Assembly (NCBI GenBank): GCA_003563915.1
Contig: PWTE01000308.1
Location: 1 to 38,563, forward strand
Direction: 5' to 3'
Source: Nitriliruptoraceae bacterium
GTDB taxonomy: Bacteria > Actinomycetota > Nitriliruptoria > Nitriliruptorales > Nitriliruptoraceae
Length of the DNA: 38,563 bases
In this document: one piece after another, positions 32,003 to 38,563 of the stretch
How positions within the stretch are numbered: the first letter of the stretch is position 1
Layout: each line of letters begins with the position of its first letter
The notes under the pieces: generated by a model
Database searches by the model: none
What the model saw: only the letters and a program-made list of their open reading frames with translations
What the model was told of the DNA's origin: nothing
Made by a program: the position numbers and the translations under genes

Positions 32003-32731
32003 ATGACCGAGCGCATCTACTCGACCCAGCAGTACGCCCGCGAGACCGACGCGAACATCGTCGACGTCGACCCCGACGATGGCCGCGTCCTGCTCGACCG
32101 CACCGTGTTCTACCCGGGGGGTGGCGGCCAGCCTCACGATGTCGGCGAGGTAGTGGTGGGTGACGATCGCCTGCAGGTCGTCCGCGTCGCCGAGGACACG
32201 CGGGGCGTCTGGCACTGGATCGACGGCGCCCTGCCCCGCACCGGGACGTCCGTCCGGGCCGTCGTCGACTGGGACCGGCGCTACCGCCTGATGCGCACGC
32301 ACACGGCCATGCACGCGCTGTGCGGGGTGGTCTGGACCCGGTACGCCTCGCCGGTGACGGGAGGCAACATGGAGCCCGGGGTCGGGCGGCTGGACTTCGA
32401 GCTACCCGACTGGGACCCCGAGGACAAGGCCACCCTCGAGGACGAGCTCAACGCGCAACTGCAGGCGGCCCGGCCGGTCGAGGTGAGCTTCCTCCCCCGG
32501 GAGGAGGCGGACCAGGATCCGTCACTGATCCGGACCAAGGTGTCCCTGCTGCCCGCATCCCTGCGCGAGGTCCGCGTGATCGACATCGTCGGCCTCGACC
32601 GGCAGGCCGACGGCGGCACCCACGTCGCGTCGACCACCGAGGTCGGACGCGTCCGCATCGCCAAGGTCGAGTCCAAGGGCAAGGGCTTCCGCCGGATCCG
32701 TCTGGCGATCGACGAGCCCGGCGGGGCCTGA
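32003..32731 (+). CDS. AlaX-type alanyl-tRNA editing protein
   Basis: 242 residues, a stand-alone trans-editing domain that removes Ser or Gly from mischarged tRNA-Ala. It contains the glycine-rich FYPGGGGQP, the zinc pair in RTHTAMHAL (His100, His104) and the late motif QADGGTHVASTTEVG (His207). In AlaRS and most AlaX proteins that last motif is CGGTH, so the cysteine ligand is Asp203 here. The ATG at 32003 follows GGAGGA. It is divergent from the zinc-ribbon gene. Confidence 0.88.
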   Translation: MTERIYSTQQYARETDANIVDVDPDDGRVLLDRTVFYPGGGGQPHDVGEVVVGDDRLQVVRVAEDTRGVWHWIDGALPRTGTSVRAVVDWDRRYRLMRTHTAMHALCGVVWTRYASPVTGGNMEPGVGRLDFELPDWDPEDKATLEDELNAQLQAARPVEVSFLPREEADQDPSLIRTKVSLLPASLREVRVIDIVGLDRQADGGTHVASTTEVGRVRIAKVESKGKGFRRIRLAIDEPGGA

Positions 32732-32829
32732 GTGCTCCACACCGCGACCGGCCCACGCCGCGACCGCGTGACACTGCTCGCCAGGGCGACGTGACGGATC
32801 TCGGCCGGTTGTCTGGAAACCGTCGACGG

Positions 32830-33108
32830 TTATCCGGCAGGATCTTCCAGGCTTCGCTCGGAACCTTGGTCGGAGTCAGCGTCGGCTCGTTCCTCGGCGG
32901 CGAGGGCGGCCAGACCCGGCGGCAGCGAGACCTCGCTGGCGGGAACGTCCTCCGGTGCGACGGTCGCGACCCCGCACTCCGGGCAGGTGTCCTCCCACGG
33001 CAGCGCCTCGCGACGGCAGCTCGGGCACACCTTCGTGTCGAGGTCGACCGACACCCCCGAGCCCGGGAGCTGGTCGTCGTCCTCCTGCTTGCGGTTGATC
33101 AGGCCCAT
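32830..33108 (-). CDS. Small zinc-ribbon protein
   Basis: 92 residues. A central KVCPSCRREALPWEDTCPECG holds two CxxC knuckles 12 residues apart. The flanks are acidic and probably disordered. No family name is recognised. The ATG at 33106-33108 has AAGGG upstream. The 98-base gap after alaX shows no signal. Confidence 0.62.
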   Translation of the reverse strand: MGLINRKQEDDDQLPGSGVSVDLDTKVCPSCRREALPWEDTCPECGVATVAPEDVPASEVSLPPGLAALAAEERADADSDQGSERSLEDPAG

Positions 33109-33220
33109 GGTGGGCGCCCTTCACGGTCGCGGATCACCGGCGAGGGTAGGAGCTGGCCCGTCGGCCAGCAGGCAGAGCCCGCCCGGGCTGAACCGCACCG
33201 CCCTCCAGCCGGAAGCGCCG

Positions 33221-33424
33221 TCAACGAGCGCGACGGAGCACGAGGACGTTCTCGCCGTAGCCGCCTGGTTCCCGCTCCTCGTACCACTCGATGTCGGAGT
33301 CGGGACAGCGGTGGACGGTGCGTCCCATCCCGTCGGTGCGCAGGTGCTCGAGGTGGGTGCGGACGTACTCGCGGGCCACGTCGCCGCTCAGCCCGTTGAG
33401 GACCTCGCATCGGCACGTGCCCAT
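33221..33424 (-). CDS. Small conserved-looking protein of unknown function
   Basis: 67 residues, with a CRC near the N-terminus, then a helix (SGDVAREYVRTHLEHL), a CPDSDIEWYEER stretch and a basic tail. The composition is protein-like. The ATG at 33422-33424 lies behind AAGGGTGA at good spacing. It shares a 100-base divergent gap with the GYF gene, where a minus-strand TACGGT and plus-strand TACCGT lie close together. Confidence 0.58.
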   Translation of the reverse strand: MGTCRCEVLNGLSGDVAREYVRTHLEHLRTDGMGRTVHRCPDSDIEWYEEREPGGYGENVLVLRRAR

Positions 33425-33524
33425 CGGTCTCACCCTTCGCTCGCTCAGATCGGCGCGGACCGTACCCCTCGGCCACCGGTACCGTGGGTGGCGTCCCTGC
33501 ACTCCCGGACGAGGACGCAACGCC

Positions 33525-33737
33525 GTGCCCGAACCAGCCCGCTGGTACCACCTCCAGGGTGAGGAGCAGCACGGTCCGATCGCCCTCGCCGAGATCCGAG
33601 AACTGGTGCTCGCCGGGACCGTCAGCCCGGGCACCTACGTGTGGGCCGATGGGATGCCCGACTGGCTGCTGGCCCGTGAGGTCCCCGCGATCACCCCGCC
33701 GGCCCACCTGCGCGAGGAGCTGACCGCCTGGCGCTGA
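33525..33737 (+). CDS. Single GYF_2-domain protein
   Basis: 70 residues, essentially one GYF_2 domain: RWYHLQGEEQHGPIALAEIR, then LVLAGTVSPGTYVWADGMPDWLLA. Such domains bind proline-rich peptides or act as adaptors and are usually fused to membrane proteins. Here it stands alone. The GTG at 33525 is preceded by AGGA at a longish spacing. A partner is not evident, though the YdbS/YdbT-like proteins elsewhere in the window are proline-rich. Confidence 0.72.
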   Translation: MPEPARWYHLQGEEQHGPIALAEIRELVLAGTVSPGTYVWADGMPDWLLAREVPAITPPAHLREELTAWR

Positions 33738-33752
33738 CGCTTCCCCGGCGCT

Positions 33753-33806
33753 GCCGCCCGCCCCGTCCGCCGCCCGCCCCGTCCGCCGCCCGCCCCGTCC
33801 GCCGCC
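33753..33806. repeat. 16-bp tandem repeat, 3.4 copies
   Basis: GCCGCCCGCCCCGTCC occurs three times without change (33753-33768, 33769-33784, 33785-33800), followed by GCCGCC. It lies between the GYF gene and tyrS. No hairpin is formed. It is probably a slippage or duplication product of a GC-rich spacer. Confidence 0.7.
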
Positions 33807-33856
33807 GACGCCCTTCCTCGGCACCTTCCAACTGTCGGCGAGGTGATCGCCCGCGC

Positions 33857-33862
33857 TACCGT
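33857..33862 (+). promoter_or_regulatory. Possible -10 hexamer TACCGT for tyrS
   Basis: TACCGT ends 10 bases before the tyrS ATG, which has no ribosome site. A leaderless or near-leaderless transcript is likely. No T-box leader is visible. Confidence 0.33.
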
Positions 33863-33872
33863 CGCGATCACG

Positions 33873-35213
33873 ATGAGCGACACCACGACCTTCTCCGCCG
33901 ACGCCCCCGCCGACGCCGCCCCGGACGCCGCTGGGACCACCAACGCCCTGGACGTCCTGAGCGGCCGCGGCTTCGTCCAGGACGTCACCGACGCCGACGG
34001 GCTGCGCCAGCTGTTCGCCACCGAGACGGTCAGCTACTACGTCGGCTTCGACCCGACCGCCTCGTCACTGCACATCGGCCACCTCGTCGGGATCATGGCG
34101 ATGGCCCACCTCAAGCGGCTGGGGCACCGCCCGATCGCCCTGGCCGGTGGCGCGACGGGCCGCATCGGGGACCCGTCGTTCCGAGACGCGGAACGTGAGC
34201 TGCTCGACGAGGAGGTCCTGGCGGACAACCTCGCCGCCATCCGGGCCCAGCTCGACCGCATCATCGGCTTGTCCGACGGTGGTGGGCTGCTGGTCGACAA
34301 CTTCGATTGGATCAAGGACCTGTCGGCGTTGGCGTTCCTGCGCGACGTCGGCAAGCACTTCTCGGTCAACCAGATGATCGCGCGCGACTCGGTCAAGACC
34401 CGGCTGACCGAACGTGAACAGGGCATCAGCTACACCGAGTTCAGCTACCAGCTGCTCCAGGCCTACGACTTCGCGGTGCTGTACGACCGTGAGGGCTGTC
34501 GTCTGCAGGGCGGCGGCTCGGACCAGTGGGGCAACATCGTCGCCGGTGTCGACCTCACCCGCCGGCTGCACGGGGGCGAGGTCTACGGGCTGGTCTGGCC
34601 CCTGGTGACCCGCTCGGACGGCCGCAAGTTCTCCAAGTCGGATGGCACCGCGATCTGGCTGGACCCGGAGCAGACCTCGGCCTACGCCTACTACCAGTGG
34701 TTCCTGAACGTCCCCGACGCCGACGTGATCCGGTTCCTCAAGCTGTTCACCTTCCTGCCGCTGGACGACATCGCCGAGCTGGAGCGCGAGCACGACCGCG
34801 ACCCGTCGGCGCGCGCGGCCCACCGTGCTCTGGCCCGTGAGGCCACCCGCATCGTCCACGGTGACGACGGGGTCGTCTCCGCCGAGCGCGCCACCAGCGT
34901 GCTGTTCGGCGACCAGGAGTTCGCCGGCCTGTCCGACGAGATCCTGGCCGACGCGTTCGGTGAGGCGCCGTCGGTGACGCTTCCGCGGGAGCGCCTGGAT
35001 GACGGGATGGGGCTGCTCGAGCTGATGACCGAGCTGGGTGCCTCCAAGAGCAACGGTGAAGCACGTCGGCTCGTCGGTCAGGGCGCCGTCCGCCTCAACA
35101 ACGTGGTGGTCGACGATCCGCAACGCGAGCTCGGGCCTGACGACCTGGTCGGCCAGACCACCCTGGTCGTCAAGGTCGGCAAGAAGCGCTACTTCCTCGC
35201 GCGTTTCGCTTGA
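33873..35213 (+). CDS. tyrS: Tyrosyl-tRNA synthetase
   Basis: 446 residues, class I synthetase, cytoplasmic. The first ~22 residues are an Ala/Asp/Thr-rich extension. The catalytic domain has YYVGFDPTASSLHIGH (HIGH at 67-70), GGATGRIGDPS, the tyrosine pocket QAYDF, GGSDQWGN and KFSKSDG (252-256). A C-terminal S4 RNA-binding domain spans about 375-440 (SKSNGEARRLVGQGAVRLNNVVV). The ATG at 33873 is chosen because earlier starts would lie in the promoter region. The OLD-like gene follows after 5 bases and is probably cotranscribed. Confidence 0.96.
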   Translation: MSDTTTFSADAPADAAPDAAGTTNALDVLSGRGFVQDVTDADGLRQLFATETVSYYVGFDPTASSLHIGHLVGIMAMAHLKRLGHRPIALAGGATGRIGDPSFRDAERELLDEEVLADNLAAIRAQLDRIIGLSDGGGLLVDNFDWIKDLSALAFLRDVGKHFSVNQMIARDSVKTRLTEREQGISYTEFSYQLLQAYDFAVLYDREGCRLQGGGSDQWGNIVAGVDLTRRLHGGEVYGLVWPLVTRSDGRKFSKSDGTAIWLDPEQTSAYAYYQWFLNVPDADVIRFLKLFTFLPLDDIAELEREHDRDPSARAAHRALAREATRIVHGDDGVVSAERATSVLFGDQEFAGLSDEILADAFGEAPSVTLPRERLDDGMGLLELMTELGASKSNGEARRLVGQGAVRLNNVVVDDPQRELGPDDLVGQTTLVVKVGKKRYFLARFA

Positions 35214-35218
35214 TCCCG

Positions 35219-36628
35219 ATGACCGCGCTCACACGGGTCCGGATCCGCGACGTCAGGTCCGTCTGGGGCCCACCGGCGGACATCCCGCTGGGAGAGAAGG
35301 TGACGGTCCTGGTCGGGCCGAACCGGTCCGGGACCAGCAACGTCGCCTTCGGGATCGCGGCAGCACTCGACCCGCAGCTGCGGTTCGAGCCGTCACGCGA
35401 TCTGCCTCGGGGACGTCGAGGTACTCCCTCCGTCGAACTGCATCCTGCGGATGGTGGCGTCGCGACGGTGCGGTGGGATCCCGATGACGGCACCCGGACC
35501 GTCGACGGTGACGCGGCGGAGGGCCACGCGATCGTCTGCCAGGTCACCGACCGCCCGCTCGACCTACTGGAGCGTGCGGCGCGTGCCGGACGGGGGGCCG
35601 TGGACACCGACGCGCTGGCCGCGGTGGTCCACGATGTCGCGGTCGAGGTGATCCCCGAGGTCGCCGCCGTCACGGTCGCCGACGACGGGGACGTGGTGCT
35701 GGTGGACGACCTGGGGTCCGCGATCCCCCCGCCGGAGGCCCGGGCGATCGTCGCCCTGGCCCTGGCGTGCCACCTCGCCGCTGTCGACCGGCCGCCGGCG
35801 GTGACGGTGGTGGAGTCCCCGGACGCGTTCCTGCACCCGGCTGGGCAGGGAGCGATGGCGCGGCTGCTGGTGCGGGTCGCAGAGGAGACCGGGGCGCCGG
35901 TGGTGGTCACGACGACCTCGCCGTTCGTGGTGCCACGGGTCGAGGAGGCCATGGTCGTCGCACTGGCTCGCGACGCGATGGGGCGGACCGCGGTGGTGGG
36001 GACCGCTCCCGGCGACGGGGTCCAGGCGCCGCTTCTCGGTGGGCTGCTGCCGGACGCGGGTCTCGGCAACGTGCTGGATCGCATCGGGTGGATCGATCCG
36101 GAGACCCGCGGCGTGCTGATCGTCGAGGGCGGCACCGACGAGGCCTACCTCCGTCTGGTCGCCGACGAGTTGGGTCGTCAGAGCGTGTTCGACGGGATCG
36201 AGATCCGGCCAGCGGGAGGGGCGATGGCGGCCTCGATGTCGGCGATCGTGCTACGAGCGGAGCTGGACATCGACGTGGTGGTGCTGCTCGACCACGACGA
36301 GATGGGGCGCCGTGCACGGGACACGTTGACCTCGCGGTTCGGGTTCGACCGCGCCACCGAGGTGGTGACCTACGCGGACGTCTACGACGGGCATCCGCGC
36401 GGGATCGAGGCGGAGACCCTGTTCGACGTCGCCCTGCTCCGCCGGTTCGTCGCGGAGCGGGGACGAGGCGTCAGTCACGGCGAGGCGGTCCGTGACGGGA
36501 TCACACACGTGGACCTGACCTCGTCGGGGAAGAGCGCGTTCGTCAGCTGGGTCACTGAGCACGTGCGTGTCGAGCACCTGAACCGGTGGGACGCCCTGCT
36601 CGACCTCATCGCCGAACGGTTCGACTGA
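35219..36628 (+). CDS. OLD-like ATPase/TOPRIM protein with degenerate ATPase
   Basis: 469 residues. The N-terminal half is an ABC-like ATPase of the OLD type: GPNRSGTSN at the Walker A (lysine replaced by Thr39), a Walker B-like VVESPDAFLHP (Glu199, His206) and TTTSPF where TTHSPF is usual. The C-terminal half is a TOPRIM fold: GVLIVEGGTDEAYL (Glu303) and VVLLDHDEMG (Asp358, Asp360). OLD proteins are nucleases, some used in phage defence, usually 550-650 residues; this one is shorter and probably lacks ATP hydrolysis. The ATG at 35219 follows the tyrS stop by 5 bases, with little ribosome site. No UvrD-type partner is nearby. Function is unknown. Confidence 0.75.
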   Translation: MTALTRVRIRDVRSVWGPPADIPLGEKVTVLVGPNRSGTSNVAFGIAAALDPQLRFEPSRDLPRGRRGTPSVELHPADGGVATVRWDPDDGTRTVDGDAAEGHAIVCQVTDRPLDLLERAARAGRGAVDTDALAAVVHDVAVEVIPEVAAVTVADDGDVVLVDDLGSAIPPPEARAIVALALACHLAAVDRPPAVTVVESPDAFLHPAGQGAMARLLVRVAEETGAPVVVTTTSPFVVPRVEEAMVVALARDAMGRTAVVGTAPGDGVQAPLLGGLLPDAGLGNVLDRIGWIDPETRGVLIVEGGTDEAYLRLVADELGRQSVFDGIEIRPAGGAMAASMSAIVLRAELDIDVVVLLDHDEMGRRARDTLTSRFGFDRATEVVTYADVYDGHPRGIEAETLFDVALLRRFVAERGRGVSHGEAVRDGITHVDLTSSGKSAFVSWVTEHVRVEHLNRWDALLDLIAERFD

Positions 36629-36678
36629 CGCTCGTGCTGTTGCGCCCTCAGCGGCCGCGGCAGCAGGTGGCGCGCGAC

Positions 36679-37968
36679 TCAGTCCGCCAGAGGCAGCAGG
36701 ATCTCCGACTGGCCCGATCCGACGTCGATGCCCGCGCGTCGTAGCTCGATCTCGACCTCGAAGGGGGTGTTCGCGGGGAAGGTGGCGTCGATCGGTCCGA
36801 GGTCGTCCAGGTCGAACTCCAGCATCTGCCAGCCGTTGCCCCGGAAGTCGATCGAGCCGGCCGCGATGGGGTTCCCGTCGGCGCGGATGGTGACGCTGAT
36901 GGTGGCGGGCGAGTTCCCGGGCGCATCTCGCAGTGCAAGCAGACGCGCGGACACGATCCCGTCGAGGACCAGGTCCTGGTCGAAGACGAAGTCGTAGGTG
37001 AAGGTCTCCGTCTGACCCGGGTTCGTCCCCGAGTCGTCGATGACGTCGAGCTCGTCGCCGTTCCCATCGATGAAGGGCGGCAGCACCATGCTGGGCGGCT
37101 CTGCGGGCGTCGGCGCGGTCGCGAAGGTGTTGCCGGTGTTGGCGGAGGCGTCGGAGAACGCCGCGTGGGCGGCGGGGATGACGGCGCCGGTCGCCATCGC
37201 CAGGACCAGCACGATGGCCCCGAGCGGGGGCAGGTGATCCTGCCGCCGACGGCGGACGACGATGTGCTGGTCGTCCAGCGGGGGTTGGAGACGTCGAGGT
37301 GGACGCAGCGGACCGCTCCGCCGCCGCGGCAGCTGGGCGTCGCGCGCGCCGATCGTCAGGGGTTCCAACCCGGAGGCTCTGCTGCGCCGGCGTGCCTCGT
37401 TGCGCTCGATCCGTTCGAGTCGGGCGAGCTCCTCCTCGTCCTCGAGCCGGCTGGCCAGCAGGACACCGATCAGGAAGAGCAGGAAGATGGCGAGTTCGAC
37501 CACCTGGCCCTGGCGTGCCCACTGCACGGGGAGCCCGATCCAGGGGAGCAGGAGACGGCCGGCACCGACGACCCGCTCGGAGGTGACCGGCCGGGAGTCG
37601 ACGGTGGCGTTCGCGTCACCGCGGGTGACGTAGTTGCCGTCGCCGTCGATGTTGTTGACCCGGTGGGTGACCAGCCGGGTCTCGAGAGGGCCGTCGCCGA
37701 TCTGACGCCGGTCCTCGAAGGTGAGGATGGTCCCGGGGACGAACCACTCGCCTTCCGGGGGGATGCCCTGCTGGATGAGGATGACGTCGCCGGGCTCGAT
37801 CGCCGGCGACATCGACCCGCTGGTGATCATGATCGGCTGCCAGCCCAGCAGGAGGGCGGGGACGACGAGCCAGAGGACCAGGCCGATGCCGGTGTACAGG
37901 ACGAGGTCCGCGGCGAACCCAACGGTGGTGCGTGACCACCGCCGAGCTCGATCCGCGGACCTCGTCAT
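36679..37968 (-). CDS. Signal peptidase I (SipW/S26B type) fused to a TasA/camelysin-like domain
   Basis: 429 residues. Residues 1-180 are an archaeal/SipW-type signal peptidase: helix 18-42, ITSGSMSPAIEPGD (Ser52), LVTHRV (His102 in place of the usual lysine), RGDAN (Asp118) and a second helix about 157-173. An Arg-rich linker (about 180-245) leads to an internal helix (248-268), whose end AAHAAFSDASANTGNTFATA is the SipW-dependent signal of TasA/camelysin proteins. About 160 residues of beta-rich domain follow. One continuous frame encodes both; there is no internal stop or visible frameshift. The protein may process the separate TasA-like gene product encoded 49 bases upstream, and perhaps itself. 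The ATG is at 37966-37968; the ribosome site is weak. The 50 bases to convergent OLD-like gene hold nothing. Confidence 0.85.
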   Translation of the reverse strand: MTRSADRARRWSRTTVGFAADLVLYTGIGLVLWLVVPALLLGWQPIMITSGSMSPAIEPGDVILIQQGIPPEGEWFVPGTILTFEDRRQIGDGPLETRLVTHRVNNIDGDGNYVTRGDANATVDSRPVTSERVVGAGRLLLPWIGLPVQWARQGQVVELAIFLLFLIGVLLASRLEDEEELARLERIERNEARRRSRASGLEPLTIGARDAQLPRRRSGPLRPPRRLQPPLDDQHIVVRRRRQDHLPPLGAIVLVLAMATGAVIPAAHAAFSDASANTGNTFATAPTPAEPPSMVLPPFIDGNGDELDVIDDSGTNPGQTETFTYDFVFDQDLVLDGIVSARLLALRDAPGNSPATISVTIRADGNPIAAGSIDFRGNGWQMLEFDLDDLGPIDATFPANTPFEVEIELRRAGIDVGSGQSEILLPLAD

Positions 37969-38017
37969 CTGCCTACCCCTGGCCTACCTGCTGAGGTGAT
38001 CGGACCGAGATGCCCGA

Positions 38018-38563
38018 TCAGCTGGCGCTGGCTTCGATCTCCCAGGTGACGTTGACGCCATTCGTCATCGAGTTCTGAGGAGCCCCACTTCCGACCTCGA
38101 CGCGGAAGTGGAACCCGCGGGTCTCGCCACTTGCGGCCGGCGTCCAGCCGGTCCCCGGTGCGGTGGGGAAGTCCGCGAGGGCGACAGCAGATCCGTACGA
38201 AGGCGTATCCAGGCAGGAGGCCGTGTCGTCTGCCTGGACGAGCAGTTCGTCGGCAAGCCCGTTGGTATTAGCGCCGGTGACGGCGACAGCCAAGGTCACC
38301 TCGGACAGCGTGGAGACGTCCACGGTGCCGTCGTATGTGATCAAGATGCACTCCTCGATCACATCACCAGGGACGAGGAACTCCTCATCGAACATCGGGT
38401 TCGTGAAGTCGTCGGTCAGGGTGATACCGCCGGTCGCAAAGGCGTTGTCGGGGTTGGTGGTCTCGGCGGTGAAGGCGGCTTCGGAGGTGCGGATGATCGC
38501 GAACGAGACCAGTAGGAAGGCGACGATCGCAGCCAGCACCTTGCGGGTGGTGGTCGGCGAGAG
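38018..38563 (-). CDS. TasA/camelysin-like secreted protein (5' end beyond window)
   Basis: At least 181 residues; the frame stays open to the window edge. The visible start is a hydrophobic helix (TTTRKVLAAIVAFLLVSFAII) followed by SEAAFTAETTNPDNAFATGGITL, which is the SipW-dependent signal and the A-x-F motif of TasA/camelysin proteins. The mature part has a PGDVIEECILITYDGTVDV strand and one further cysteine, which may form a disulfide. TasA-like proteins form biofilm fibres or surface coats. A GTG at 38537-38539 is an in-window start, but it would remove the charged n-region (TRK), so the true start is probably outside. GC is lower than in the neighbours in parts. Confidence 0.8.
   Translation of the reverse strand, partial: LSPTTTRKVLAAIVAFLLVSFAIIRTSEAAFTAETTNPDNAFATGGITLTDDFTNPMFDEEFLVPGDVIEECILITYDGTVDVSTLSEVTLAVAVTGANTNGLADELLVQADDTASCLDTPSYGSAVALADFPTAPGTGWTPAASGETRGFHFRVEVGSGAPQNSMTNGVNVTWEIEASAS

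Noticed and set aside
33753-33806. Terminator before tyrS
   Set aside because: The repeats are direct, not inverted, and form no stem.
1-38563. tRNA, rRNA or riboswitch genes
   Set aside because: I looked for cloverleaf, T-box and other leader patterns in the gaps between genes and saw none; most gaps are too short.
1-38563. Insertion sequences, transposases, integrases or att sites
   Set aside because: No transposase- or integrase-like frame and no terminal inverted repeats with target duplications were seen, including around the HxlR/flavin module.

Overview
The window is about 38.5 kb of uniformly GC-rich DNA, densely packed on both strands, with many GTG starts and four 4-base start/stop overlaps. 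It looks like an ordinary chromosomal stretch of an actinobacterium. The strongest taxonomic clue is gene order. On the minus strand, from 18.2 down to 6.0 kb, run a Nudix hydrolase, a DUF6049-type exported protein, a small membrane protein, a transmembrane Ser/Thr kinase, an ECF sigma factor, a probable anti-sigma factor, trxB, trxA, a YgjV-like/GNAT fusion and a CwlM-type amidase. A divergent pcnA lies a little further up, at 22.6 kb. From general knowledge this is the mycobacterial Rv3907c (pcnA)-mutT4-Rv3909-Rv3910-sigM-Rv3912-trxB2-trxC-cwlM neighbourhood, but loosened by insertions and without MurJ. Nickel superoxide dismutase, a DUF5318 protein, a lone PilT and a SipW/TasA-like module suggest a deep-branching, non-mycobacterial actinobacterium; that placement is inference.

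Layout. 1-3.5 kb (minus): rpiA (cut by the window edge), a HAD phosphatase, ddl and a PLP aminotransferase. 3.7-6.0 kb (plus): a small membrane protein, a GNAT and an MFS transporter that meets cwlM tail to tail with a 56-base overlap. 6.0-18.2 kb (minus): the envelope/redox cluster, interrupted by a divergent HxlR regulator and flavin oxidoreductase pair. 18.3-20.0 kb (plus): dtd and pilT. 20.0-22.5 kb (minus): a ydbS/ydbT-like pair of PH-domain membrane proteins. 22.6-25.0 kb (plus): pcnA, with a one-base frameshift exactly in its HD motif, and a methyltransferase. 25.1-26.6 kb (minus): an HExxH protein with an LQRxxGN motif and an overlapping partner. 26.7-27.7 kb: a nickel-SOD maturation protease divergent from sodN. 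28.3-30.6 kb (minus): a prolyl oligopeptidase. 30.6-33.7 kb: small zinc-ribbon and short-domain proteins around an AlaX-type editing hydrolase. 33.9-36.6 kb (plus): tyrS followed at once by an OLD-like ATPase/TOPRIM protein with a degenerate ATPase. 36.7-38.6 kb (minus): a signal peptidase fused to a TasA/camelysin-like domain, behind a separate TasA-like gene cut by the window edge.

How they work together. The minus-strand cluster joins envelope control (kinase with an outside sensor domain, ECF sigma and anti-sigma, CwlM) to thiol redox (TrxA/TrxB), and ddl adds peptidoglycan precursor supply. dtd, AlaX, TyrS and PcnA form a scattered tRNA-quality theme. The most unusual elements are the signal peptidase-substrate fusion, the active-looking kinase that stands where mycobacteria have a MurJ-pseudokinase fusion, the OLD-like protein with a broken Walker A, the HExxH/LQRxxGN pair, and a pair of identical palindromes near 30.65-30.73 kb. 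I found no rRNA, tRNA, CRISPR array, transposase or phage gene.
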